Below, piece after piece: positions 1 to 7,443 of a stretch of 64,000 bases of DNA; positions within the stretch are counted from its first letter, which is position 1; every line of letters starts with the position of its first letter. A model generated the notes under the pieces. It saw only the letters and a program-made list of their open reading frames with translations. It did not search any database and was not told the origin of the DNA. The position numbers and the translations under genes are program-made. Origin of the DNA: [Mycobacterium] zoologicum. Its GTDB lineage: Bacteria; Actinomycetota; Actinomycetes; Mycobacteriales; Mycobacteriaceae. The stretch covers positions 3,800,711-3,864,710 of the forward strand of contig NZ_CP083985.1 of the NCBI RefSeq assembly GCF_020172665.1. Direction: 5' to 3'.

Positions 1-1210
1 CGCCGGCCTGCTCACGCCGGTAGTCGTCCACCCAGTCGCCCACCACCTTGTGCAGGTGGCGCACCAGGATCTCTTGATCGTTGAGTGGGAAGTCGTCGAC
101 TATGCCGTATTCCAGCGCGGCCTGGGTGCCGCCGAGCATCCCGGCGTCTTGCAGCGCAAACTCCTTGAGCACCACCGACGCCACCTCGTGCTCGATGCGC
201 TCGCGCACCGTGCGGGCGGGATGGAAGTAGGTGTGGGCCTCGAACCGGTGGGTGTTGTGCGAGGTGGGCCAGTACCGGTAGAGCAGGTACCAGCCGCCGT
301 AGATGAGGATCTCGGTGTTGGGGAAGATCTGGAAGTTGCTGATCCCCCACGGTTCGATGCCGCCCGGATTCACCCCGGCCGGCAGCTCGCCGATGTCGGG
401 CGTCTCCCACGGGCCGACCAGCCCGCTGCGGGTAGCCCGCTCGATGGGGTACATGTACTCCGGGGGCAGCAGCCATCGGCGTCGGCCGGCGGTCGAGACC
501 AATCGGTGCGGCCCGTCGAGTTGGAAATGGCCGCAGGTGAATCCGGCGTCGGGCACCCGGACTTGGGCCGGCACCTGTTGGGAATGCAATGCCGGAACGT
601 GGTAGTACTCCTGAAACGCGTCGGCGAAGATCTTCCAGTTGCTGTTGTTGTGGGCCACCCAGTCGTAGCGTTCGGTCAGCTTCTCGAACGGGTAGCCGTC
701 GAGGCCGGTGATCATCGGCCCGAGAAACTCGCGCAGGCTCTGGCGCGGTTCGGTGTCGAGGTTGACGAAGACGAATCCGTTCCAGATGTCGCAGTGCACC
801 GGCATCAGGTCCGCGGTGTCGGCACCGTCACGCGTTCGGCGGCAACGCCTGCAGGTGATCACCTCGACCTGCCCGGCGGTCTCACGATCGGGAAACTCAT
901 GCCAGACGAGCTTGCTTGCGCACCGCGGGCAGACGTTGTGGAAGGCCCGGATTCCCTGGCCGGTGTGGATGAGAAGCACCGACGACCGGGCGACTTCGAT
1001 CTCCTTGGTGGCATAGCTGCCGGGTTCGGGCACCTCCTCGATGCGGCCGATGTTGAGCCAGGCGCGCTTGAACACCGCGTCGCGCTCGAGTTCGAAGAAC
1101 TCACGCGATGTGGAGTCGGCGAAGGAGACCGGGCCGGTTCCCAATTCATAGTGCTCGGTCCACGAGCCCTCGGCGGGCCGGCCGGATCGCTTCGAAGGTT
1201 GTTCTGTCAC
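1..1210 (-). CDS. Rieske-type oxygenase alpha-subunit paralogue with Cys4 site (3' end outside window)
   Basis: Aromatic-ring-hydroxylating-type oxygenase alpha subunit. It is close in sequence to the paralogue at 4111-5376 (shared KLVW, FVFVN-type, NSNWK and QE(Y/F)YH stretches). Translation from GTG 1210 gives 403 residues and is still open at base 1. The C-terminal mononuclear-iron motif HxxxxH is present (H204, H209). The N-terminal Rieske site is not: instead of CxH...CxxH the protein reads C94-P-R-C97 and C120-R-R-C123, and about 17 residues that follow the second ligand pair in the paralogue are missing, including its aromatic segment. I infer a rubredoxin- or zinc-ribbon-like Cys4 centre, or a protein that no longer relays electrons. 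The GTG overlaps the stop of the SDR upstream (GTGA), so translation is probably coupled. The substrate is unknown. Confidence 0.85.
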   Translation of the reverse strand, partial: MTEQPSKRSGRPAEGSWTEHYELGTGPVSFADSTSREFFELERDAVFKRAWLNIGRIEEVPEPGSYATKEIEVARSSVLLIHTGQGIRAFHNVCPRCASKLVWHEFPDRETAGQVEVITCRRCRRTRDGADTADLMPVHCDIWNGFVFVNLDTEPRQSLREFLGPMITGLDGYPFEKLTERYDWVAHNNSNWKIFADAFQEYYHVPALHSQQVPAQVRVPDAGFTCGHFQLDGPHRLVSTAGRRRWLLPPEYMYPIERATRSGLVGPWETPDIGELPAGVNPGGIEPWGISNFQIFPNTEILIYGGWYLLYRYWPTSHNTHRFEAHTYFHPARTVRERIEHEVASVVLKEFALQDAGMLGGTQAALEYGIVDDFPLNDQEILVRHLHKVVGDWVDDYRREQAG

Positions 1211-1968
1211 AACACCGCCCCTCCGTTGACACCGAGTACCTGACCGGTGATGAAACCGGCTTCCTCCGAGCACAAGAACCCGACTGCCGCGGCGATGTCC
1301 GAGGCCGTGCCCAGCCGGCCCATCGGGATGTTGGCGGCGATCTGCTCGTTCGGCGGCAGGTATCCGGCCGCCTGGCCCTGGTGCTGCATGGGCGTCTCGA
1401 TACCCGACGGCGGAATGTTGTTGACCGTGATGCCTTGGGCGGCGTATTCGCGGGCCAGTGATTTGGTCAAGGTGATGACAGCGCCTTTGGACGCGGCGTA
1501 GTGCGCGGCGAACGGCGATCCGCGCTGGGCGCTGGACGAAGAGATCATCACGATGCGCCCCCACCCGGCGGCGACCATGTCCGGTAGCGCGGCCTGGCAG
1601 CAGTGGAAGGTGCCGGTCAGGTTGACGTCGATGATCCGGGCCCAGTCCTCGGCAGTGATATCGGCGAAGGCGCAGTAGCCGAAGAGTCCGGCGCTGGTGA
1701 CCAGCGCGGCGACCAGGCCGAGATCGCGGCGCACGTGCTCGAAGGCCTCGTCGACGGCGGCCCGATCGGTGACGTCGGCCTCGACACCCAGCGCGGTGCC
1801 GCCCCGGCTCCGCACGTCGTCGGCAACCCGTTGCGCGGCTTGGCCATTGAGGTCGAGAACGGCGACGCGATAGCCGCGCCGGCCCAGTTCGTGACAGGTG
1901 GCCTCGCCCATGCCCGAGCCCCCACCGGTGACCACGGCAACCCGCTGCGGCACCTCTGTGGTCATCAC
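1207..1968 (-). CDS. short-chain dehydrogenase/reductase (SDR)
   Basis: Classical 253-residue SDR, NAD(P)-dependent. Seen: N-terminal TGGGSGMGEA cofactor loop, an acidic residue after strand 2 (AVLDLNG, which favours NAD), the catalytic Ser in ISSSSAQRG, YxxxK as YAASK, and a C-terminal TGQVLGVNGG stretch. It is the first gene of a two-gene unit with the Cys4 oxygenase, whose GTG overlaps its stop codon. A CAAGT-type inverted repeat lies about 30 bp upstream of the start. Role inferred from context: oxidation of a hydroxylated or diol intermediate made by the island's oxygenases. ATG is followed at once by a second ATG, so the start is uncertain by one codon. Confidence 0.9.
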   Translation of the reverse strand: MMTTEVPQRVAVVTGGGSGMGEATCHELGRRGYRVAVLDLNGQAAQRVADDVRSRGGTALGVEADVTDRAAVDEAFEHVRRDLGLVAALVTSAGLFGYCAFADITAEDWARIIDVNLTGTFHCCQAALPDMVAAGWGRIVMISSSSAQRGSPFAAHYAASKGAVITLTKSLAREYAAQGITVNNIPPSGIETPMQHQGQAAGYLPPNEQIAANIPMGRLGTASDIAAAVGFLCSEEAGFITGQVLGVNGGAVL

Positions 1969-1997
1969 ATCCCCTTCGTCCTCGTCGAGGATATTAT

Positions 1998-2022
1998 CAA
2001 GTACTTGTTATTGATCTCAAGT
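1998..2022. promoter_or_regulatory. candidate MarR operator upstream of SDR/oxygenase unit
   Basis: A perfect 10-bp palindrome CAAGTACTTG at 1998-2007 is followed by CAAGT at 2018-2022, which forms a second inverted repeat ACTTG-N10-CAAGT. It lies between the end of the MarR gene and the SDR start at 1968, in a locally AT-rich stretch. The same half-site recurs at 5439-5455 in front of the other unit. Inference: binding site of the local MarR protein. Confidence 0.6.
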
Positions 2023-2051
2023 GCTGGATGTCCGGGCCCGCCGGAACGGCG

Positions 2052-2504
2052 TCAGGGCTCCACGTGGTCGGCGAACAGGGTGTGCCCGGTGCCCTGCTCG
2101 ACGACCCGGGCCAGCAGCGCTCGCAGCGTGTCCTGCTCCTGCGGGCTCAACACACCGAACACCTGCTCGTGGACGGTGATCGCGTCGGTGACGACCGCCG
2201 AGGTCACCGCGCGCCCCTCGTCGGTCAGGTGCGCCCGCAGGATACGGCCGTGGTGGGGGTCCGGCTTGCGCTCCACCAGTCCGCGGCGCTCCAGCGCACT
2301 CAGGGCCAGTTGCACGCCCTGCGGAGTGATGAGCAGCCGACGTGCCAGCTCAGCGCCGGACAGACCCGGTTCGCCGGCGAGTTGGCGCAACAGACCGATC
2401 TGGGCGGTACTCACCCCGTGCTCGCTGATCGCCTCGTTGACGGTGGTCAGCGAATAGTAGAAGGCCTGCTTGAGCAGCCACAGGATGTTGTTGGTGAGAT
2501 CCAT
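2052..2504 (-). CDS. MarR-family transcriptional regulator
   Basis: About 150-residue winged-helix MarR protein. Seen: a helix-rich N-terminus (NNILWLLKQAFYYSLTTVNEAI), a wHTH region with recognition helix around TPQGVQLALSALERRGLVER, a beta wing with the family's D..HGR..RA..LT pattern (DPHHGRILRAHLTDEG), and a C-terminal dimerisation helix. ATG 2504 is preferred because GGGAGG precedes it by 6 nt; a TTG at 2522 would overlap the amidohydrolase stop. It is the last gene of the oxygenase/small protein/amidohydrolase unit. MarR proteins usually repress their own operon and respond to aromatic or phenolic ligands. Both CAAGTA-type sites in the island are plausible targets, which would make it a local catabolic repressor. 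Confidence 0.9.
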   Translation of the reverse strand: MDLTNNILWLLKQAFYYSLTTVNEAISEHGVSTAQIGLLRQLAGEPGLSGAELARRLLITPQGVQLALSALERRGLVERKPDPHHGRILRAHLTDEGRAVTSAVVTDAITVHEQVFGVLSPQEQDTLRALLARVVEQGTGHTLFADHVEP

Positions 2505-2518
2505 GTCCCGCCTCCCGG

Positions 2519-3778
2519 TCAACTGCGTTTGTAGACTCGGCCGTCCTTCATGACAAATCGCACGTCACAGGTGGTGCCGATGTCGCGGGTCGGGTCACCC
2601 GGTACGGCGATGACATCGGCGCAGTAGCCCGGCGCCAGGCGTCCCAGTTCGTGGCCGGCGTCGATGAGATCGGCACTGACGACGGTGGCCGCCCGCAGTG
2701 CCTGCACCGGTGTCATACCGCGCTCCACCAGGGCGCACAACTCCTTGGCGTTCTGCCCGTGCGGGATCGCCGGCGCGTCGGTGCCGCACGCGATGCGCAC
2801 CCCGGCCTCGATCGCCCGGGGCAACATGGCTTTGGCCCGCGGAAACACCTCGGCCGCCTTCTTGCGCAGCTCCGGAGCGATCCGGTCGACGGCCAGGGCG
2901 TCCGTCAGGTAGGTGGTGGAGACCAGGAAGGTGCCGTGGTCGACCATCATCGCCAGCGTCTCGTCGGTGGCCAGGAAACCGTGCTCGATGCAGTCGATGC
3001 CCGCGCGGATGCACGCCCGAATCGCGGTGTCGCCGATGGCATGTGCGGCCACCCGCACCCCGGCGCGATGCGCCTCGTCGGCGATTGCGGCCAGTTCGGC
3101 GTCGGAGTACTGCTGGGCGCCCGGGGCGGTGCTGTGCGACATCACCCCGCCGGAGGCCGACACCTTGATCAGCTTGGCGCCGTGGCGGATCTGATAGCGC
3201 ACGCAGGCGGTCACATCCGGCACCCCGTTGGCGATGCCCTCGGCGACCGACAGCGGCATCACGCCGGGCGCGAGCCGTTGGAAGACCGTCGGATCCAGGT
3301 GGCCGCCGTAGGGCGTGACGGCATGGCCGGCGGGGTAGATCCGCGGACCCGCGTGCCAGCCCTGATCGACGGCGCGCTGCAGTGCGACATCAAGCAGATA
3401 GCCACCGGTCTTGACCATCAGCCCCAGGTTGCGGACGGTGGTGAAGCCGGCTTCCAGTGTGGTGCGTGCGTTGACCGCGGCCCGCAACGTGCGGTAGACG
3501 GGGTCGTCCTGCACACCGTGCAGCGGCGTCGGAAGCCCTTCGGGACTTCCCGGCCCGCCGATGAGCAGGTTGAGCTCCATGTCCATCAGCCCGGGCAGCA
3601 GCGTGACGTCGCCGAGGTCGATGTCGTCAGACGAAACCGGAACGGGCGCAGCGGGGTTGACGGCGGTGATGCGGCCGTCCTCGATCACCACGACGGCGGG
3701 TGACCGCACCACACCGGCATCGATGTCGAGCCACCGATCGGCGCGCAGCACCGAGATCTGACTCACCTGGCGGCTCAC
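2519..3778 (-). CDS. amidohydrolase-superfamily protein lacking the HxH metal motif
   Basis: TIM-barrel amidohydrolase of the imidazolonepropionase/Xaa-Pro-dipeptidase-like type, about 419 residues. Seen: an N-terminal beta-sandwich (VVIEDGRITAV), a strand-1 segment LPGLMDMELNLL, a probable carboxylated Lys in LIKVSASGG, metal His in AAHAIGD and CIEHG, the barrel-end Asp in CGTDAP, and a C-terminal sandwich (GYCADVIAV...VMKDGRVYK). In active members strand 1 reads DxHxH; here those two His are Glu68 and Asn70, so the metal site must be altered. GTG 3778 is chosen because it overlaps the upstream stop (GTGA); GTG 3799 and 3766 are alternatives. It probably hydrolyses an amide or lactone-type intermediate of the island's pathway, but activity is uncertain given the missing ligands. 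Confidence 0.85.
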   Translation of the reverse strand: MSRQVSQISVLRADRWLDIDAGVVRSPAVVVIEDGRITAVNPAAPVPVSSDDIDLGDVTLLPGLMDMELNLLIGGPGSPEGLPTPLHGVQDDPVYRTLRAAVNARTTLEAGFTTVRNLGLMVKTGGYLLDVALQRAVDQGWHAGPRIYPAGHAVTPYGGHLDPTVFQRLAPGVMPLSVAEGIANGVPDVTACVRYQIRHGAKLIKVSASGGVMSHSTAPGAQQYSDAELAAIADEAHRAGVRVAAHAIGDTAIRACIRAGIDCIEHGFLATDETLAMMVDHGTFLVSTTYLTDALAVDRIAPELRKKAAEVFPRAKAMLPRAIEAGVRIACGTDAPAIPHGQNAKELCALVERGMTPVQALRAATVVSADLIDAGHELGRLAPGYCADVIAVPGDPTRDIGTTCDVRFVMKDGRVYKRS

Positions 3779-4104
3779 GGGAACGGCTCGGCGATGCACT
3801 CGATGACGGCCCCGCCGGAGTCGGGAACGCGCGGCTGCTTCCAGGCTTCGGCCGGGAAGGCCACCGTGATCATGGAGTACAGCAAGTGCATCAGGTTCAG
3901 CACGTCCTCGGGCATGTCGTCGAGGCTGAACTTGTCGCAGTAGGCCAGCGCATCTTCGGCGCGCGCCGTGATGGCGTCGTAGAACGCCTGCATCTCCGAC
4001 ATCGAACTGCTCAGGCGCTTGGCGTAGCGCTCCGGTTCAGACGGCAGGCACCACTGGCCGAACGGCTCGAGGTCGGCGAATTCCTTTGGCAGCATGGCGG
4101 TCAC
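3775..4104 (-). CDS. small protein of unknown function in oxygenase operon
   Basis: 109-residue acidic soluble protein that I do not recognise. Seen: mostly helical composition, a central segment rich in Met, Leu and Asp (LDDMPEDVLNLMHLLYSMITVAF), two non-paired Cys, no signal peptide and no metal motif. It starts 6 nt after the oxygenase stop, and its own stop overlaps the GTG of the amidohydrolase, so it is tightly embedded and likely co-translated. It is not a canonical ring-hydroxylating beta subunit, which is longer and has an NTF2-like fold. It could be an oxygenase accessory or a small subunit; this is speculation from position only. Confidence 0.75.
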   Translation of the reverse strand: MTAMLPKEFADLEPFGQWCLPSEPERYAKRLSSSMSEMQAFYDAITARAEDALAYCDKFSLDDMPEDVLNLMHLLYSMITVAFPAEAWKQPRVPDSGGAVIECIAEPFP

Positions 4105-4110
4105 GGTCCG

Positions 4111-5376
4111 TCAGACCTCTGCCGTAGCGCGCTCGTGTTCGGCTATCCACGCGGCGGTCTCGGCGTGAAAGTGCCGGATCAGCACCTCTTGGTCGTTGAG
4201 CAGGAAGTTGTCCACCACGCCCGTGCCGATCATCGTGTGGGTGGCCTCCAAGGTGCTGGCGTCCTGCAGCCCGTACTCCTTGAACGACACCGCCGCCAGT
4301 TCCTGGGCGACCCGCTCGCGGGGAGTCCGCGGCTGCGGAAAGTACAGCGTGCCTTCGAAAATGTGCGAGTCGTGCGCGGTCGGCCAGTAGTGGTAGGTCA
4401 GATACCAGCCCTGGCCCCAGAACAGGATGGTGAAGTTGGGGAAGATCTGAAACGAGTCCAACCCCCACGGAACGCATTTCGCGGGATTGAGGCCGGCTGG
4501 CATCGGGCCGATATCCGGCGGGTCCCACGGCCCGAAAAGCCCGCTCCGGCAGATGTCCTCGATCGGCTTGCGCATCTCCGACGCCATCTCCCAAGCCCGC
4601 ACGCCCGAGGTGCTGACCAGGCGATGCGGGCCCTCGATCCGGTAGTGCGGCGCCTCGAAGCCGGCCTGTTCGGCCGCCACCCGAAAGGCCGTCGGCGTCT
4701 GGTTCCCATGCAGTACCGGCGCGTGATAGAACTCCTGGAAGGCGTCCAAGAAGAGCTTCCAGTTGGAGTTGACCGACGAGCGGTACTGCCACCGCGACGT
4801 CAGCTGCCCGAATGGGTAGCCCTCCAACGCCGTGACCATCGGCCCGAGGAATTCGCGCAGAGACTGCTCGGGAGTGGCGGAGAAGTTGACGAAGATGAAC
4901 CCTTCCCAGACTTCACAGTGCACGGCGACCAACCCGTAGCGGCTCTTGTCCAAGTCGAAGAACTCTTCCTGCTGCGGGACAAAATCCAAATTGCCATCCA
5001 GGTCGTAGCGCCAGGCGTGGTACTTGCAGGTGAACTGGCGACAGTTCCCGCTCGCCTCCTCCAATGGCATGGTGTCCCACACCAACTTGTTCCCGCGGTG
5101 CCGACAGACATTGTGATAGGCCTTGATCTCGCCGGATCCGGTTCGCACCAGGATGATCGAGGTGTTGACCACCTTGAGTTCCCGGGTGAAGTAGCTGCCC
5201 TTCCGCGGAATCTGCTCTACCCGACCGACATTCAGCCAGGCACGCCGGAAGATCGCCGCGCGCTCCTTCTCGTAGACATCCGGGCTGACGGAATCGCGGT
5301 ACGACACCGGTTCGGTACCGAGCTCGGGGTAGTGCTGGGTCCAACTACCCTCGGGCGGCTTCGGAAAACGCGCCAC
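4111..5376 (-). CDS. Rieske [2Fe-2S] ring-hydroxylating oxygenase alpha subunit
   Basis: About 421 residues. Seen: a canonical Rieske motif C-R-H-R-G (C91, H93) and C-K-Y-H-A-W (C117, H120), then the catalytic-domain NSNWK and FYHAPVLH segments that supply the two His of the mononuclear iron. Known for the family: electrons pass from a reductase via the Rieske cluster of one subunit to the mononuclear iron of its neighbour in a trimer, for O2-dependent hydroxylation. No reductase or ferredoxin gene is visible in this island. GTG 5376 is preferred because AGGAG precedes it by 5 nt; GTG 5394 also fits the frame. It heads a four-gene unit (oxygenase, small protein, amidohydrolase, MarR) with a 17-bp operator-like inverted repeat upstream. 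Confidence 0.92.
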   Translation of the reverse strand: MARFPKPPEGSWTQHYPELGTEPVSYRDSVSPDVYEKERAAIFRRAWLNVGRVEQIPRKGSYFTRELKVVNTSIILVRTGSGEIKAYHNVCRHRGNKLVWDTMPLEEASGNCRQFTCKYHAWRYDLDGNLDFVPQQEEFFDLDKSRYGLVAVHCEVWEGFIFVNFSATPEQSLREFLGPMVTALEGYPFGQLTSRWQYRSSVNSNWKLFLDAFQEFYHAPVLHGNQTPTAFRVAAEQAGFEAPHYRIEGPHRLVSTSGVRAWEMASEMRKPIEDICRSGLFGPWDPPDIGPMPAGLNPAKCVPWGLDSFQIFPNFTILFWGQGWYLTYHYWPTAHDSHIFEGTLYFPQPRTPRERVAQELAAVSFKEYGLQDASTLEATHTMIGTGVVDNFLLNDQEVLIRHFHAETAAWIAEHERATAEV

Positions 5377-5438
5377 AACCACTCCTGTCCTCACGCCGGG
5401 TCACTGGCGCCGACGCTATCGAGCGGCACCTTTAGTGT

Positions 5439-5455
5439 CAAGTAGTTGATACTTG
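5439..5455. promoter_or_regulatory. candidate MarR operator upstream of Rieske operon
   Basis: Perfect inverted repeat CAAGTA-gttga-TACTTG (6-bp arms, 5-nt spacer) about 63 bp upstream of the chosen oxygenase GTG, in a stretch of lower GC. It has the same half-site as the palindrome at 1998-2007. Inference: operator for the MarR protein at 2052-2504. Confidence 0.65.
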
Positions 5456-5493
5456 GGCGGGATGTCGGCTTCAGGACTCTCTGACGAACTGGG

Positions 5494-7011
5494 TCAGGAC
5501 TGCGTCAGCGCGGGGTCGTTGTCGCTCTCCGCTTTGCGCGCGGTGTTGCTCAGCATCTGCTCGACGACGTTCTTGCCCAGGACGCTGTCGCCGGGCAACT
5601 CGATCGGATAGTTGCCGTCGAAGCAGGCGCTGCACAGCCGCGACTTGGGCTGCTCGGTGGCCGCGATCATGTCCTCCAGGCCGACGTAGCCCAGGCTGTC
5701 GGCGCCGATGGTGCGGCGCACCGCCTCGAGCATCTCCTCCTGGTCCTCGACGGCGTTGGCGATCAGCTCGGCGGGCGAGGCGAAGTCGATGCCGTAGAAA
5801 CACGGCCAGCGCACCGGCGGCGAGGCGATCCGCACGTGCACCTCCACGGCGCCGGCCTCCCGCAGCATCCGCACCAGCGCCCGCTGCGTGTTGCCCCGCA
5901 CGATCGAGTCATCGACGACGATCAGCCGCTTGCCGCGGATGATCTCCTTGAGCGGATTGAGCTTGAGCCGGATGCCCAGCTGCCGGATGGTCTGCGACGG
6001 CTGGATGAAGGTCCGCCCGACGTAGGCGTTCTTGGTCAGGCCCTGCCCGTAGTCGATGCCGGACTCCTGGGCGTAGCCCACGGCGGCGGGTGTGCCCGAC
6101 TCCGGAACCCCGATGACCAGGTCCGCATCGACGGGATGCCGGCGAGCCAGCCGACGGCCGATCTCCACCCGGGTGGCGTGCACCGACCGCCCGCCGATGG
6201 TGCTGTCGGGCCGGGCCAGGTAGACGTACTCGAACACGCAGCCCTTGGGCGTCGGGTTGGCGAACCGGGTGGAGCGCACCCCGTCGGCGTCGATGGCCAG
6301 CAGCTCACCGGGTTCGATGTCGCGGACGAACGAGGCGCCGACGATGTCGAGCGCGGCGGTCTCCGAGGCCACCACCCAGCCGCGATCGAGCCGCCCCAGT
6401 GACAGCGGCCGCACTCCCCACGGGTCGCGGGCCGCATACAGGGTGTTCTCGTCCATGAAGGTCAGGCAGAACGCGCCGCGTGCGGTCGGCAGCAGTTCCA
6501 GCGCGGCCTGCTCCAGGGTGGTGTCGGCCGCGCCGTGTGCCAGCAGGGCGCCGAGGATGTCGGAGTCGGTGGTGGCCACACCGGGCCGGCGGGTGTCGAT
6601 CAGGCCCAGCTCGCGGGCGCGGCCGGCCAGTTCGGCGGTGTTGACCAGGTTGCCGTTGTGGCCCAGGGCCAGCCCGGTGCCCGCAGCGGTGTTGCGGAAC
6701 ACCGGCTGGGCGTTCTCCCAGGTGGTGTCGCCGGTGGTGGAGTAGCGGCAGTGCCCGACCGCCACATGGCCGGGCATGGCCGCCAGCGTCTGCTCATCGA
6801 ACACCTGGCTGACCAGACCCAGGTCTTTGAAGACCAGCACCTGCGAGCCGTCGCCGACGGCGATACCGGCCGCTTCCTGGCCGCGGTGTTGCAGCGCATA
6901 CAGGCCGTAATAAGTGAGCTTCGCTACTTCTTCACCGGGAGCCCATACACCGAATACACCGCATTCCTCGCGAGGCGAGTTCTCAAGATCTTCAACCTGC
7001 TGGTCAAGCAC
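5494..7011 (-). CDS. purF: amidophosphoribosyltransferase (PurF)
   Basis: First committed enzyme of de novo purine synthesis: PRPP + glutamine to 5-phosphoribosylamine. 505 residues. Seen: a short propeptide ending just before Cys17 in EECGVFGVW, the N-terminal nucleophile released by self-cleavage; a glutaminase domain with ALQHRGQEAAGI and TGDT; a PRTase domain with the PRPP loop VVDDSIVRGNT; and late Cys residues in the CSACFDGNYPIELP region, consistent with the Fe-S-containing, propeptide-processed PurF class. The start is a GTG with GGGAG about 10 nt upstream. The gene follows the SCP-domain gene after a 51-nt gap, probably in the same transcript as purL. Confidence 0.98.
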   Translation of the reverse strand: MLDQQVEDLENSPREECGVFGVWAPGEEVAKLTYYGLYALQHRGQEAAGIAVGDGSQVLVFKDLGLVSQVFDEQTLAAMPGHVAVGHCRYSTTGDTTWENAQPVFRNTAAGTGLALGHNGNLVNTAELAGRARELGLIDTRRPGVATTDSDILGALLAHGAADTTLEQAALELLPTARGAFCLTFMDENTLYAARDPWGVRPLSLGRLDRGWVVASETAALDIVGASFVRDIEPGELLAIDADGVRSTRFANPTPKGCVFEYVYLARPDSTIGGRSVHATRVEIGRRLARRHPVDADLVIGVPESGTPAAVGYAQESGIDYGQGLTKNAYVGRTFIQPSQTIRQLGIRLKLNPLKEIIRGKRLIVVDDSIVRGNTQRALVRMLREAGAVEVHVRIASPPVRWPCFYGIDFASPAELIANAVEDQEEMLEAVRRTIGADSLGYVGLEDMIAATEQPKSRLCSACFDGNYPIELPGDSVLGKNVVEQMLSNTARKAESDNDPALTQS

Positions 7012-7062
7012 GTTTTGTCTGCTCCCGGGGGGCGGGTGAAGGTGACGGGGATCAGTCTACGG

Positions 7063-7443
7063 TCAAATCGCGTCAAGTTTGACCAACGGCAGCCATCCGG
7101 CGATCTCGGCGGCCCGCGAACCGGACATCCGCAGCTTCGCGGTCGCCGTCGCGTCGGTGGTGCGCAGCAACCCGGTCGCCAGCAGCAGCCAGGTGCGCGG
7201 GTCGGTCTCGACGACGTTCGGCGGGGTCCCGCGGGTATGTCGCGGCCCGGCGATGCACTGCACGGCCACGAACGGCGGCACCCGCACCTCGACGCTGGCC
7301 CCCGGAGCCAGCTCGGCCAGCGTCCGGGCGGTCAGGCGGACGGCCGCGGCCAACGCGGTGCGATCCGGCGCGGGCAGGTGCTCGTCGCGCAGCCAGCCGG
7401 CGAGTGCAAGCACGGCCTGACGCGTCTGCGCCGGGTCGATCAC
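7063..7443 (-). CDS. sterol-carrier-family protein (Rv0807-like)
   Basis: 126-residue protein recognised as the short actinobacterial sterol-carrier-domain protein that sits beside purF in mycobacteria (Rv0807 position). Seen: an Ala/Leu-rich N-terminal helix, a strand SVEVRVPPFVAVQCI, and a C-terminal part with TDPRTWLLLATG and SRAAEIAGWLPL, which resembles the SCP2-like substrate-pocket core. No signal peptide. The GTG start overlaps the stop of the membrane alpha/beta-hydrolase gene (GTGA). The real ligand and any link to purine synthesis are unknown; the proximity is conserved rather than explained. Confidence 0.8.
   Translation of the reverse strand: MIDPAQTRQAVLALAGWLRDEHLPAPDRTALAAAVRLTARTLAELAPGASVEVRVPPFVAVQCIAGPRHTRGTPPNVVETDPRTWLLLATGLLRTTDATATAKLRMSGSRAAEIAGWLPLVKLDAI

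Noticed and set aside
50..1243. A 397-codon plus-strand frame over the first oxygenase
   Set aside because: It lies opposite the minus-strand Rieske-type gene, has no recognisable domain, and its composition is that of an antisense GC-rich frame.
5439..5455. Rho-independent terminator for purF or the oxygenase
   Set aside because: The arms are only 6 bp, AT-containing, with no T-tract, and the same half-site recurs upstream of the other unit, which favours an operator.
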